DNA from: Absidia repens
Taxonomy: Eukaryota; Mucoromycota; Mucoromycetes; Mucorales; Cunninghamellaceae
Length of the DNA: 64,000 nt
Direction: 5' to 3'
Assembly: GCA_002105175.1 (NCBI GenBank)
Contig: MCGE01000034.1
Span: forward strand, 123,501-187,500
Within the stretch, counting starts at the first letter, position 1; every line of letters begins with the position of its first letter. The notes beneath the pieces are model-generated. The model did no database searches. It was given only the letters and a program-made list of their open reading frames with translations, and was not told where the DNA came from. The translations under genes and the position numbers were made by a program. This document shows positions 48,186-59,915 of the stretch, one piece after another.

Positions 48186-49841
48186 ATGAAGATTTCTCTT
48201 TGTATTGCTCTCTTGGCTACTACCGCCACTTTGCTCAACGCAGCTCCCACTGAAAAGACTCTCTCTTTCCCCTTGTCTGCTAACCCCAACTACAAGCCCA
48301 ACCCCAAGAACGCCGTTCTCAAGGCTCGTGCTAAGTATTACAAGCATCTTACTAGCGTTAATGCTCAAGGAGAAGATGGTTCAGTGCCCATGACTGGTAA
48401 ATATAAAAAAATTCGAAAAAGGCCTTAGGAAGCACACATAACTCAAGTTTTCTTTTCTCTTTTTTTTTTTTTTTTGCAGACGACAGCAACGATCTTGAAT
48501 ACTACGGTAAACACGAAGAAAAATCAACAACAAAAACGAAATAGTGATTATACTGACGCGCCTTATTTATTTATTATCAAATAGGTACTGTTGAAGTTGG
48601 TACTCCCCCTCAAAAATTGAAGCTTGATTTCGATACCGTAAGTGGGCAGAAAAAGAAAAAAAGAAAATGATGCAAATTAATATCAAAGTTACTTACTTTT
48701 TTTTTTTTTCCTTTTATCTCCAACTTTATTAAATTGGCATAAACAGGGCTCTAGCGATCTTTGGTTTTGTAAGACATCAAAAGCGAGATAGAAGGCGACA
48801 CAAAGGAAATTGACACTAACCGCTCTTTCATTTCTTTCTATTTTTCAACCAATCAGCGTCTACCCTCTGCTCTGGCTGCAGTGGATCTCAAACCAAGTAT
48901 GATCCCAAGAAGTCCAGCACCTACAAGAAGGAAGGTAAGCCCTGGAGCATCAGCTACGGTGATGGATCCAACGCCAAGGGTGTCACTGGTCTTGACACCG
49001 TCAACCTCGGTGGTTTGGAAATCAAGCAACAACGTATTGAATTGGCTGAATCCGAATCCGATCAATTCCAAAAGGGTGCTACTGATGGTTTGCTCGGTCT
49101 TGGCTTCAACTCCATCTCTACTGTGTCTGGTACCAAGACTCCCGTTGACAACCTCATCGAACAAGGCTTGATCAAGAATCCCGTGTTTGGTGTCTTCCTC
49201 GGTAAGGCTAGCAAGGGTGGCGGTGGTGAATACCTCTTCGGTGGCATCAACAAGAGCAAGGTGTCTGGTGAATTCACCAAGGTCAAGGTCGATAACTCTC
49301 AAGGCTGGTATCAAATTGATGTGGATGGCGGCTCTGCTGGTAAGGGCGGCAAGATTGACAAGTTCAACGGTATTGTCGACACTGGTACCACTCTTTTGTT
49401 GTTCACTGACGAAGTTGCCAAGCAAGCTGGTGATGCCCTCAAGGCCACTGACAACGGTGACGGTACCTTCTCCATTCCTTGTGATAACTCTGAAGACTTG
49501 ACTTTGACCATCTCCGGTACTGACTTCGTCATCCCCGCTGAAGACCTCATCTACGCCAAGCAAGGTTCCCAATGTATCGCTGGTTTCGGTTCTTCTGGCA
49601 TGGAGTAAGTCTCACAACTGTGAATGAATGCGAAATCATGATTCTGACTTCCCTTTTTTTTATTATTTGTCTCTTTAGATTCGCTATTCTCGGTGACGTG
49701 TTCTTGAAGGTAATGAGGAAATGAAAAACAAATTGTACCTGAATATCAACTGATCTTTTTTTTTTTTCTGCGATCCAATAGAACGTCTACACTGTCTTCG
49801 ATCAAAAGACCCCTGAAGTCCAATTCGCCAAGCTTGCTTAA
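48186..49841 (+). CDS. Secreted aspartic protease (rhizopuspepsin-like)
   Basis: Seven exons (48186-48396, 48480-48506, 48585-48637, 48747-48768, 48857-49604, 49679-49709, 49782-49841) encode 383 residues. A signal peptide (residues 1-20) and a propeptide of about 50 residues precede the mature pepsin fold. Both catalytic motifs are intact: DFDTGSSDLWF and GIVDTGTTLLLF. Other family blocks are WSISYGDGS (flap), DGLLGLGF and FAILGDVFLKNVYTVFD. It is an extracellular acid protease for nutrition. Codon use is strongly biased to C-ending codons (AAC, GGT, CTC, AAG) unlike neighbouring genes, which suggests high expression. It lies alone in a repeat-rich region. Confidence 0.96.
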
Positions 49842-50225
49842 GAAACATCTTCTTTTAGAACTGGCTTCTTATTTATTAACCCTATGGTTACTTAGTTATT
49901 TAGTATATTTTGTATTACTACATTTGTCTTATTTTTTTATTTAATAAAACAAATGACTCTTATGAAATCAATATTTGTTTCTTTCTGAGGAAGAAGTTTT
50001 GGCTACAAAAAGGAAATGTAAAGGGATGCTCTTTGTAAGGAAAGCTTTCTGGTGATGTTTGTTTGCGACACATAGGAAAGGGTGGGAAAAAAAAAGTTTA
50101 GTTTTGACTGAGGCGATATGATACACAATATCATAGGGCCAATTAATATCAAATTGGGTGTGCCTACTTTAGAGTCACGATGGATGCATGGCTGACAAGC
50201 CATATAGAAAATAGACGTAAAACAG
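49842..50225. other. 3-prime region of the protease gene
   Basis: TTTAATAAAACA near 49941 is the likely polyadenylation signal. The rest is AT-rich DNA leading into repeat copy D. Confidence 0.5.
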
Positions 50226-50920
50226 GTTTCAAATCCCGACCACGTGGATTTTTGTTTACTCCCAATTTTTTTTTTCCCTCTCTCTGTTCCTCTTTCTTTC
50301 TTCCCTTCTTTTTTTTTTTTTTTTTGTTCCTTCACCATTCGACTTTTTTGAGATTATGGTGGACTTAGATTAGTATTAGGACTAGTTTAGAAGGGTTTTC
50401 AGCTAAGGGATTACAAGATGCATGGGGAAACTCTTTCATTTTGGATCCAGGATTTAGAACCACCATTAGTTGGGTTTATGGACCCTTCATTTAGCTTAGC
50501 TTAGCCTTAGTTTGTCATAGCTTGGTTCTTCATCTGAATAAAACATGTTTCATTTTACATACGTCAATGAAAAAATGTCCCATAAGTGTCTTTCATGTCG
50601 TGTGCAATAGATCCCTGTTTATCATTGTCTCGTTTGATCAGTAGCATTGACAGGCGTTAGGGTTCAATAAGGGATGTCCATTCAGCTTTTCTCATGCCTT
50701 TTACTTTACAATATACTTTACAATAGCCTAGCTCCCATTCTATAATTGTTCGCCCCTTTAGATTAGTGTTGACCATCCTTTCGTTCTCCCTTCTAGTGTC
50801 CTCACCCTGCCCTCATGCGACCTCCATTGAACCCCATTATTATAAGGGACCTTGCACCCTTGGTTTAGTATTGACCATTTATCATGCTTTAATAAAATAT
50901 GCCCTTTTTTATGCTATGCA
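50226..50920 (+). repeat. CACGTG-end dispersed repeat family, copy D
   Basis: Begins TTTCAAATCCCGACCACGTGG (hexamer 50241-50246), then the pyrimidine tract, GATTACAAGATGCATGGGGAA, GGATTTAGAACCA, CTGAATAAAACATG and part of the downstream body to an AATAAAATATGCC block near 50891. Truncated relative to copies A-C, with no inverted partner found. Confidence 0.82.
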
Positions 50921-53900
50921 TTTTGCGTCAGCTATCTTTGACTTTCACATAGCGGAAGCTTTTCCGGAAAATTCATATGAGCGGCACTGTTTTTTTCTGG
51001 TGTGACATTCTACAACAGCTTCTCTAATATAGACACTATCTAGCCAAAAATCATCTCCATCATCTCCATCATCATCATCATTCTGTAATATAAATTGCCT
51101 ACCAAGTATTATCGTCTTCATAATCGATACATATATTGGTCGCCACATGCCAGTACCACTCACTATCTATAAAATTGTACCCTCCATTTTCAAATGGTTT
51201 CCCGAAACACTATTCTCAACGTTTCCACACCACTACCAAATACATAAATATTGGAGTTTCAAAAGATTGGTTTTTATTGTATAACAACGTGCTGTGTAAA
51301 TAAATGGGTCAAATATAGAAGTAAAAAAAAAGTCATCATGACCTACAACAAATACTATAAACTATAAATCATAAACTATAACTATAACTATGACTATGAC
51401 TAAGACGGAGTACAAAATAAACTAAGTACCACATATTGTTGGTGACATAAGAAAGGTATTTGTCGCCAGTTTGCCTTGAACAACATCAAAAGAGCGTCTG
51501 CGTCCAATTTGTATCCACTGATTCCCTTCGTCGCCCCCCCCCCCTCCCGCTCCCACACACCACCACCTACCCCATGTCCCCACATCCCCACGCCCCTTTT
51601 TAGGATGAATCACCGTCATAGACATTTGGTTGTTGTTGTACGGTGCACCTGCAAGAGCAAGCATAAAGGAGTCCAGTTCCATTTCGTTCCGCAGTCTTCC
51701 CATGACAACCGCGATTGTATCCTTATCGTTTTATCCAGTTGTAATATCTATAAGGCGTTGTTCAGTGAGATGGTTGGTCTCTTCCGAGTCGCATTCGCTA
51801 ATCTGAAGTGGTCGGCATCTGCACACACACACACACACACACATCAAAATACTATTTGATACACCCTTTTCATACCTAATGAATTGTAAGGCCAACGCGA
51901 GTTGATGCAAACCAAAGGCTGTTACTTTATTCTATTGCCAAAACCCCAGATAACGAGTACCGTCACCACCACCTGGATAACTGTCGCAAAGTTGCTGGTA
52001 TCTTGTTCATTGTGTGAAGAGGTTTTTGCTGGTGATACAATTGGGCCCTGGTGTTGAGTGTAGGCTGGAAGCAAAAGTGGGTCCGGATTATGTTGAAAAA
52101 CAGAAACCCACCATGCTGATCTAAAAAAAAAAAGTCAGTGAATGAGACATGACTTGAGCTAAACTTGGTTCCCCCCCCCACCCATACTAGTTGACCTTGC
52201 TTGAATGCACCAAAAAGAAAGCAACCGTTCCCCATGCAGCTGTCATACGTACCTCATTCATACAGAGAAGGAAAAAACAAAACAAATATCACTGTGCAGG
52301 CATTGTCGTTGTGATGATCTTGGGGTTTTCGTACAAGTTGATTTGATGGATAGTATATTCAAGAGCCCTATGTTGGACCTTTCTGCCAAGATCATGAGCT
52401 TCATATGAATTGATTAGAGAGGGAGACAGAGAAAAAAAAAAAAAGAAGTGCCCTGCCGCCTCTCCACATGAATTAGGAAATCGTTGAAATCCCGCTCCCT
52501 GGCGAAAATCAAATACTATCATACCATTGTCATAAAAAATAAAAAATAAAAATAAAAAGGTATTCTATAATAATGCTAGACCGTTTTTGGGCCTTATGCC
52601 ATGGTCCAGAAAAATTATATTGCTCTTTTATTTACCGGGCTTTCAACTAACGCTGTGATAAAGAACACCCTCTCTCCCTCTCCCCCCAAATGGCATTGCC
52701 ATATTGTTTCAAAAAAAAAAAAGGGAATTCAAGTCCCTCGTTCTTTGGTAAGATGAAGGTGGAGGTAGAAAAAAAAAAAGCGTGGTGACGGGCATGGGGA
52801 GAATGCTCCGAGATGGCGTACAAGGAGAAGGAAGAAAAAAGATCGGCAGGAAGACTCCGAGACCTGGGTCAACACACGTTGATACATGGTGGGTCCACTG
52901 CAGCTTAAATGGCTTGCAACGACCGGGGGGGGGGTGCTCGTTTTTTGACGGAACGAATAAAAAAAAAAGAAGAAGAGGGGATGCCATCATGCCACGGGGG
53001 CGGAAGACTTTGCTACTTTGCTGTTGCTGTTGAAGGAACCACCATTGCCAACTCAATCCACAAAAAACAAAACACACAAAGCCCAACGGGGGTGTGCCAT
53101 GGAATGGGGATGCCGGCCATGTGGGAGACGAGGAGCCCCCCGCGTTTGGATGCGATAGGATCACATCGCTGGGCAAAAGTTTCATTCCAAAACGACGTGT
53201 GTATCAAGTTGATACCTTGGTGGTTGCGGAGAAGGGTCTCGACCCATTCTCACACCAGGTAGAAGGCGGGTGATCGTCATCAAGGTCTGGGTCTTGTTGT
53301 TGTCATTGTTGTTGATGTTGTTGTTCCGGATAGTGATTATTTGTCATTGAAAAGTTAGATTTATAAATTTTCCATCTTAATTTAGATTTTTTTATTATTA
53401 TTATTATTATTATTCTCGATTGTTTTTTTTTTTCGGGGGGTGAGGAGAGGTCTCTTCCACTTATCTCATAAAAAAAAAAGATAAACAGTGGTTTTTGATC
53501 AACGGTGGTGTCGATGAAACAGCAAAATAGATATTTATTTTCTCCATAGGAACATTGTCTTGGGTTGAATGAAGATGACATTTTGTATCACCAGGGCTTT
53601 TTTTATATTTTTTTTTTTTTGTTGCGTGACGAGAGCATGATTCATCAAAATAAGAAGGAAAAAAAAAAAAAAAAAATAGCGATCCTGTTAAGGAAGGTAT
53701 ATACGTCCAGAATGTTTTTGGCTGTCGTTCTTTTTTTTTTTTTTTTTTTTTGTCATAAATTGTTTTGTCCGGCTATGGAAAGGGTCTCTATACACTATTC
53801 CTAATAAGGGAAAGAAAGAAATCATTGTATAGTTACAGTTACATTCGAGACATTGAGACATTGATAAAAAGTTCATTGTTCGAGACCAATTGATATAAAG

Positions 53901-54127
53901 TAGGTAATAAGACAAATGATTTTTTTATTTTTCAGAAAAAAAAAAATAGACTATGATACTAAGAGTAATGGGGTAATATACAAGAGTAAATAAAATATAC
54001 ACAAACATGAAGTAAACTAAGAAAGAAAAAAAAAAAAAAAGAAAGCGACTAAAATAAGAATAGAGAGGGGTGATCTATGTACTATGAAGGGGGGGGGAAG
54101 GGGATGAGGAAGGAAATACTAAACGTT
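50921..54127. other. Gene-poor 3.2 kb with low-complexity tracts
   Basis: Contains a CTATAA-rich stretch (51350-51400), C-runs near 51536, a (CA)n run at about 51822-51842, G-runs near 52926 and several A/T runs over 15 long. The minus strand between about 51422 and 52522 carries several protein-like frames with splice-like borders, listed separately. No recognised gene. Confidence 0.45.
51422..52522 (-). other. Possible uncharacterised or eroded spliced gene
   Basis: Minus-strand segments that read like exons: about 52522-52289 (contains RKVQHRALEYTIHQINLYEN), 52120-51973 (contains SAWWVSVFQHNPDPLLLPAY, after a pyrimidine tract and TAG, before GTGGTG) and 51703-51422 (contains GNQWIQIGRRRSFDVVQGKL and ends TICGT then stop). 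I could not join them in one consistent phase. I recognise no family. They may be a degenerate gene, a lineage-specific gene or chance. Confidence 0.22.
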
Positions 54128-55489
54128 TCAGGCAGTGGTGGCAGCAGAAGAAGTGGCGGTAGAGGTGGATGATGCATTGGCGTTCGCAGTAGAAGAGACG
54201 AGGGCAGCCGTAGTAGTGTTATTATTAGTGGTAGATGGGTTGATACAAGAGGGAGGGTGAGAAGTAGATGATTGACAAGACCTGAAATCCGAGACGGCGT
54301 TCCTAAGCATTGACGCAAACAAGTCCAATTCCATATGAGCATCCCACCGAATAGATTGCCGACCAATAATGGCGCGCACCAGGTCCAATAGAATGGTCAT
54401 TTGAAATTCGATTTCATCCATCCAACCACGTCGAGAAAGAGAGGCCATAATAGCTCGTAGCTTGGTTGAATTTTCATCCTGTTGGTGACACTGCTGTACA
54501 AGGAAAAGGGCGACAATGCGTTGATGAGTAAGAATACGAAGATCACCTGCTGTCAATAGATCGGTCTGGACAAGTGTTCCCATAAACCGGACAAGGACTA
54601 GAACACTATGGCGTACGGATCGATTCATCAGGCGCCAAGCTTTCATGTGCTTGCAATCCAATCGTCGTTTGTGGTGATAATGATAGCGGTGAGTCAATGC
54701 ATCTAAATGTCGGGTGAGGTGATTAATAAGGAGTCGGTGATAAATGGAGGCAGCGTGGTCGTCAAAAAGAGCGGTGAGGGTTGGATACAAGGTCGTCAAA
54801 AAATCAGTGATCAGTTTGCCCATGCGTGTTGGTGAATAAGGACATCTTTTGATTTGTGGGATGGTGGTTGACAGTTGAGGGATGCCAGTGCCTGCTGTTT
54901 CAATGTCGGGAATGGTGTCTAGACAAGTATCCAATAGAACATGGTCCAATAATATGCCAAGTGTTTTGTCCACCAAAAAATCTAAGCATGGTTCCCAGTC
55001 TCGTAAAGGTGATCGGTCGTATATTTCAACCGCAAGGCGGTTCGCTACGCCTTGAAGAACATGATGATTGGTGATATCGGATGCTGTTGACGTAGATGGT
55101 GATGGTGATGTATATGTTGGTGATAATATTGGTGAAGGAAGGGATGAGGAGGATGGATAGGAGAATGGAAAAGAATCTGAAGAAGAATTTGGGGATGTTG
55201 GCGATACTAGTGGTTGAGATAATGGTGATGATGAGGAGGGGGATGAATAGTGGCCATGTCTGCATACATAGGCAACAGCAGAGTGTACAAGATGACTATA
55301 CGCGTTGAGCCGTGGTTTGTAAAGGTCGATTCCATATTTGTGCCATATAATATGGTGTGCAAGTTTCCGACATGAGCGTGATGCAGTTGCAAGGTACCAA
55401 AGATCAGCGAAATGAATATAATCAGCTATTTTCAATAAGACTTCCAATGGTAATGTAGACAATGCAAGAGTTTGTTGTCGACATGACAT
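54128..55489 (-). CDS. F-box protein, substrate unknown
   Basis: Single-exon gene of 453 residues. Residues 12-50 form an F-box (LPLEVLLKIADYIHFADLW and YLATASRSCRKLAHHIIWHK), the Skp1-binding module of SCF ubiquitin ligases. A Ser/Pro-rich low-complexity stretch covers about residues 80-140. The middle (150-390) is helical with leucine-rich segments (e.g. LVLVRFMGTLVQTDLLTAGD) but no WD40, LRR or Kelch signature I can identify. The C-terminus is Ser/Thr/Asn/Ala-rich. The substrate cannot be guessed. A similar F-box plus helical layout is common among uncharacterised Mucorales proteins. No intron, unlike most neighbours. Confidence 0.8.
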   Translation of the reverse strand: MSCRQQTLALSTLPLEVLLKIADYIHFADLWYLATASRSCRKLAHHIIWHKYGIDLYKPRLNAYSHLVHSAVAYVCRHGHYSSPSSSSPLSQPLVSPTSPNSSSDSFPFSYPSSSSLPSPILSPTYTSPSPSTSTASDITNHHVLQGVANRLAVEIYDRSPLRDWEPCLDFLVDKTLGILLDHVLLDTCLDTIPDIETAGTGIPQLSTTIPQIKRCPYSPTRMGKLITDFLTTLYPTLTALFDDHAASIYHRLLINHLTRHLDALTHRYHYHHKRRLDCKHMKAWRLMNRSVRHSVLVLVRFMGTLVQTDLLTAGDLRILTHQRIVALFLVQQCHQQDENSTKLRAIMASLSRRGWMDEIEFQMTILLDLVRAIIGRQSIRWDAHMELDLFASMLRNAVSDFRSCQSSTSHPPSCINPSTTNNNTTTAALVSSTANANASSTSTATSSAATTA

Positions 55490-56550
55490 TATTTTTCTTT
55501 TGATTTCAAATAAAAAAAAGCTGTAAAAAGAAGAAAAAGAAAGGAAGAAAGGAAAGAGAAATCCAGACCTTTAAACCGCCTCCCCTTCTTTTTTTTTATA
55601 GACATGAATTGAATCGCCGCTTCTCATCACAGCACAAAAAGAAAAGGTCTAAACTCTAAACTGATCGGTACTGGGGTCCAGACCAAGCACAATGCAGGTT
55701 ATTAGCATATTTCTAGACCCCAAGTTTGCCAAAATGCCCTTCTGTTTTGACCCCGGTGATTTATAAACAATGAATCATTCATTTCGTTCCACTTCCCCTT
55801 TCTTGGGAGAAACGCTGCGAACTGACCGAAGTTTAAAAATAGGGACATCACTGTAAATAAAAATATCTATTTGTTGCCTGGGAATCATTGACTGTGAAAG
55901 AGATCGTCATTAAAAAAAAGTCAAACTCCAGTAAAATGTGAAAGTGAAAGTGTGATTCATATACACATGATCATCATCACTGTTTTTATGATTATTGTTA
56001 TTACTTCTTCCAACCACCCGTTTTGATGCTTCCCTATTTTCTCCAAATCAAGTTAAAATCCAATCACTTGATAATAAAAAGGTGATGAGATGCCTTTTTA
56101 TTATGTGGTTTTCAAGTAGTACGAAGCTGCGCCCAAATCCGATATATATTTTTATCCACCTTCCCATTGACCATTGATCGACCTGTCCCTATAACTCCGA
56201 AACATTTTTTTTTCTTTTCTTTCGTTGATCTTTTCTCTATCTTCTACTTCCACTTCCCCCTCCCCCAAAGCATGACAAGTTATACTCGCCGTTCGAAAAA
56301 AACAATAACAAGTCGGTGCTTACTAACTAGGCTATTTTCCTTTCACCTCACATTATTATTTTTTACAATTACTCATTCACATTGATCTTGACACTGATAC
56401 AATGCTTCAAGAAGAAAAAAAATAACCCGAGGTAAGTTTTACTTTTTGTCTCAATGAAACAGCTTGAAGCATATAATGCTTATATTTATGTAGCACTTCA
56501 ATTTGTATCTTTATCTTTTATTTGCTCTTTACTTTTTTTTTTTTTTAGTC
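55490..56550. promoter_or_regulatory. Divergent intergenic region; leader intron and short uORF of the GH16 gene
   Basis: Upstream region of the F-box and GH16 genes. A probable intron in the GH16 leader runs from GTAAGT at 56432 to TTTTAG at 56548, directly before the start codon. The leader exon contains a seven-codon open frame (56402-56425, ATG to TAA). The remainder is AT-rich with no gene. Confidence 0.45.
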
Positions 56551-57739
56551 ATGCTTGGATTTGGACTTGTTACGACCTTGTTTGTTGGATGTGCACTTTT
56601 TGCACCTGTTGGCAAAGCACAACTCTCCTCCACCTCTTCTGCTATCACTTGCGATTGTGGTTTTCGTGATGAAAACAACAATGTATGGACAAATGTATGG
56701 TTTTCGGACTATCAGCAATCAGAAGGGAATGTCTATCATGATGCTACGGCTATGGACTTGAAACGGGACAAAAACTACTTGGTGATGGATTATACAATGA
56801 AAAGGGATAATTACAATTACACGCGTATTTTCTCAAAGAACAATGTCAACTTGTCTCCACAATCTGCACAACTTATTGTACGATCCAACAGTGATGGTGA
56901 TATGACCTCGGCTTCCTTTGGCACTGAACGCAATGACTTTTTATATGGCACCTTTAGAGCGTCGATCAAAATGCCCTCGGTCCCTGGTACAGTGGCGGCG
57001 TTTTATTACTATGAAAGCGACACAGCTGAAATTGATATGGAAACCCTGGGAAGATACACCGATCCAAGGCAAAGCTTCTTTGCTATCCACCCTCAAATTT
57101 ACAACGACGATGGTACCGCCTCCAATCTTACGCATGTCAAGCATCCTCTAGATTTTGACCCTACAACGGTAAATAGGGAGAAGGGCTTCTGAACAAACAT
57201 TTTACCCTGCGACTCACTTGCATTCTTTTTATCTCTAGGAATTTAACGAATATAGATTTGATTGGGTACCTGATTCCGTTGGATTTTATTTGAATGGACA
57301 ATTGGCGTCAACATTGGATACGAATATTCCATCTACACCCGGTCGTGTCATTTTGAATCATTGGACAGATAGCAACCCGAAATTTAGTGGTGTGGCGCCT
57401 ATGGATCAAGATATTTTAATGGAAGTGGCCAATATGACTTTCTTTTTTAATTCTACTCAAGACGCAACTGGCCCTCCTTGTCAATCAAATCGTAATGCAT
57501 GTGACGTTAAAGGTAAAAAAAAAAAAAAAAAAATTAAAAAGAGTGATTCTTAAATTGATCTGCGTCTAATCAACCCTTTCCCTTTTTCCTCGGAATTAGA
57601 TATTACTTCTCGACGATTACTACCATTTGACAAATCACCCCCTGCATCTTCCTCATCCTCCTCTATTGTTGCTTATACTTCTTTATCCTCCATACCATTT
57701 ATTTTGACGATTCTTCCCATTTTACTCTCATCTCTATAA
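56551..57739 (+). CDS. GPI-anchored glycoside hydrolase family 16 enzyme
   Basis: Three exons (56551-57168, 57239-57512, 57600-57739) encode 343 residues. A signal peptide of about 23 residues is followed by a concanavalin-like GH16 domain. The catalytic motif is E160-I-D162-M-E164 (context DTAEIDMETLG), with both glutamates and the central Asp intact. Supporting blocks are FGTERNDFLYGTFRASIKMP, EYRFDWVPDSVGFYLNGQL and RVILNHWTDSNPKFSG. A Ser-rich stretch and a terminal hydrophobic helix (IPFILTILPILLSSL) fit a GPI anchor. GH16 enzymes act on beta-glucans or transfer chitin/glucan (Crh type); the exact substrate is not decided by sequence. It probably acts in cell-wall remodelling. The leader carries its own intron. 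Confidence 0.9.
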
Positions 57740-58580
57740 ACTCAAAATCATATTGTGACCCATTCGCATCCTCTCCCCTCCCTACATTCCTTATACTATA
57801 TTATATAAATAAAAATTATATTATCCAACCACTTCTATGTTTTTTTTTCTATTCAAATGGTGATTTGATTGTAGTATATTGTCTCTTATTGGAAAAAGAC
57901 AGGTTTTTTTTTACAAAAAAAGTCGAAATAAACAATGAAAGTTAAGACTAAACTCACTTATGTTATGCTGATCCATTCCGAGCCCAAAACTATCATGTCG
58001 CCGAAGTTGATTAGTGGTGATGAAACGCTGTGAAGAGAAGACCGAACCACAATGCTGTCGCTGTTGAATGGCGCTGGTTGCTGTCATAATAAGAAAGACT
58101 CTCCATTTAGTCATTGATGAATGGTGACCGTTAATTTAAAAAGAAGCTGGAACCATCATCTTGGTAATGCTACATGATGTCGATATTCGTCCCTCTCCCC
58201 AATGTGTCGATGATGTGATCCTAGCTGATTGCTGTTACCAAAAAAAAAAAAAAAAAAAAAATATTGGCAGCATATTGAAAGTGAAATATATTCTTTTTGT
58301 GATAGCCGAGTAGGGGGTACTTTCTTTGAGGAAAAGGGTGTTACTTCAAAAAAAAAAAAAAAAAAAGGGGGGGGTGAGTGGGTGGGAAGATTCTCCCTTT
58401 TCCGGTGGTACTATATTGATTTTTACTTTCCCTTTTTTACAAACAATCGATTCTGCAAATGTTTACCATTTAAGTCGAGTTTGCCGTTTTTGGATCAACA
58501 AAGATAAGGTCAGTCAGTACCTTATCTTTGACTGACTGTACCAAAAAAAAAAAAAAAAACGTCAGCAAGCGAAACGCCAG
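57740..58580. other. Intergenic, no gene seen
   Basis: AT-rich with A-runs of about 20 near 58240, 58350 and 58542, a G-run near 58367, and a perfect short inverted repeat at 58500-58529. It ends at repeat copy E. Confidence 0.5.
58500..58529. repeat. 11-bp perfect inverted repeat (hairpin)
   Basis: AAAGATAAGGT and ACCTTATCTTT flank the eight bases CAGTCAGT. A further GACTGACTGTACC follows at once, partly repeating the loop and arm in the other orientation. It lies 50 bases left of repeat copy E. Confidence 0.7.
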
Positions 58581-59400
58581 AATATTTTCATATCCCGCCC
58601 ACGTGGATATATATTTATTCCCGCTTTTTTCATTTTCTTTTTCCCTTTTCTCTTTCCGTTTTCTTTCTTCATCTTTCAACTTCTTTGAGATTGCGATTAA
58701 CTTGGAATAGTGTTAGGACTAGTTTAGAAGGGGGTTCAGCTCAGGGATTACAGGATGCATGGGGAAACCCTTTCATTTTGGATCTAGGATTTTGGAATAC
58801 CATTAGTAGGCTTTTTGAAGCCCTCATCACCTTAGTTTAGTGTTAGCGTATCCATAGTTCGTATCTACTTTCGAAATAAAACATATCTTTCTTTACTCAC
58901 TTCAATGAAAAAAGTCCCATGAGTCTCCTTCTTGCTTACTACAAGCAGTACATCCCTTTTACATGCTTATTGAATGACCTCCATTCTTGCCCTGTACATA
59001 CAATACAGCATATTCCTGTTTACCGTAGTCCCTATACTCTCGCTCGCACATGTATTGTATCAAAGATTCTTTTTTCACCATCATCCCTTTTGTCTGGTAA
59101 GGAACAATCTTCAGATTGTGCTGTCTAGCGAATCCTCATTCTTCACATCCCATACTACTCTCCCTCATGTCTTGTGCTTTACAATAGATTCCTCGTTAGC
59201 AATGTCCCTTTTATTTATTGTTGCAAACTTTGCTTGAAATAAAATATATCTTTATATTAACATCATCTGACCCATCTGATGGTGAGCAGTATCATTAGCA
59301 TAACTATTTTTTTAAGAATGTCCTTTCAAACACCTGCTTTCTAGATCACCCCCCCTCCTTAGTATGCTTTTTCTACCCACATGTAGAGTGTATAGTTGTT
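58581..59400 (+). repeat. CACGTG-end dispersed repeat family, copy E (left end and body)
   Basis: Starts AATATTTTCATATCCCGCCCACGTGG (hexamer 58600-58605), then the pyrimidine tract, GATTACAGGATGCATGGGGAA, GGATCTAGGATTT and a diverged AATAAAACATATC block. The body is more diverged than in A-D, but the AAATAAAATATATCTTT block near 59240 and the ACACCTGCTTTCTAGATCACC block near 59330 are shared. Its inverted end is at 59561-59915. Confidence 0.78.
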
Positions 59401-59560
59401 ACTCAGATGGCAAAACATGGTGCATAAGAAAAGTCACCTAACACTCAACTCAATCTTTCTTGTTGCACACACACGCACGCATACCAGTTTTTATTTATTC
59501 TACACCCCATTTCAACTAGACAATTGAGCTTCTGAAAAATACTAATGATAATAATACAAC

Positions 59561-59915
59561 AAGACATATTTTATTCAGAATAGACGCAAAATGTGATAAA
59601 TAAAAGCTAAGCTAAACTAATGACGGATTCGATAACAAGGATCTTGGAAGATGAAGGTTGCTTTAATGGTGGTTTCAAATCACGCATCCAAAATGAAAGG
59701 GTTTCCCACGCATGTTTGTATTGCCTTTTTTCAAATGCCACTAATTCAAGTTCTAACCACTAATCCATGATCACCAGTACTCCACCATTGAAGTTTCAAT
59801 CAAATCAATGTTTTTTTTTTTAAAAAAAAAGAAAGAGAAAGAAAAAGAACAAAAAATAAAAAAAATAAAAAAGCGGAATTGAAATAGAAAAAATCATGTG
59901 TGCGGCGTGTAAATA
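59561..59915 (-). repeat. CACGTG-end dispersed repeat family, right inverted end of copy E
   Basis: Reverse complement of the family start, from the ACATATTTTATTCAGAAT block to a terminal CATGTG in place of CACGTG (context ATCATGTGTGCGGCG). With 58581-59400 it forms a unit of about 1.3 kb with inverted ends. Confidence 0.75.

Noticed and set aside
50223..50246. Sequence like a tRNA B-box (GGTTTCAAATCCCGACC) at the start of repeat copy D, suggesting a SINE
   Set aside because: One extra T in the box, no A-box at the right distance, and the upstream sequence is not shared by other copies.
52709..53262. Overlapping frames on both strands, one Pro/Phe-rich and one basic
   Set aside because: Low-complexity composition, no splice consistency, and both strands open at once, as expected from homopolymer-rich DNA.
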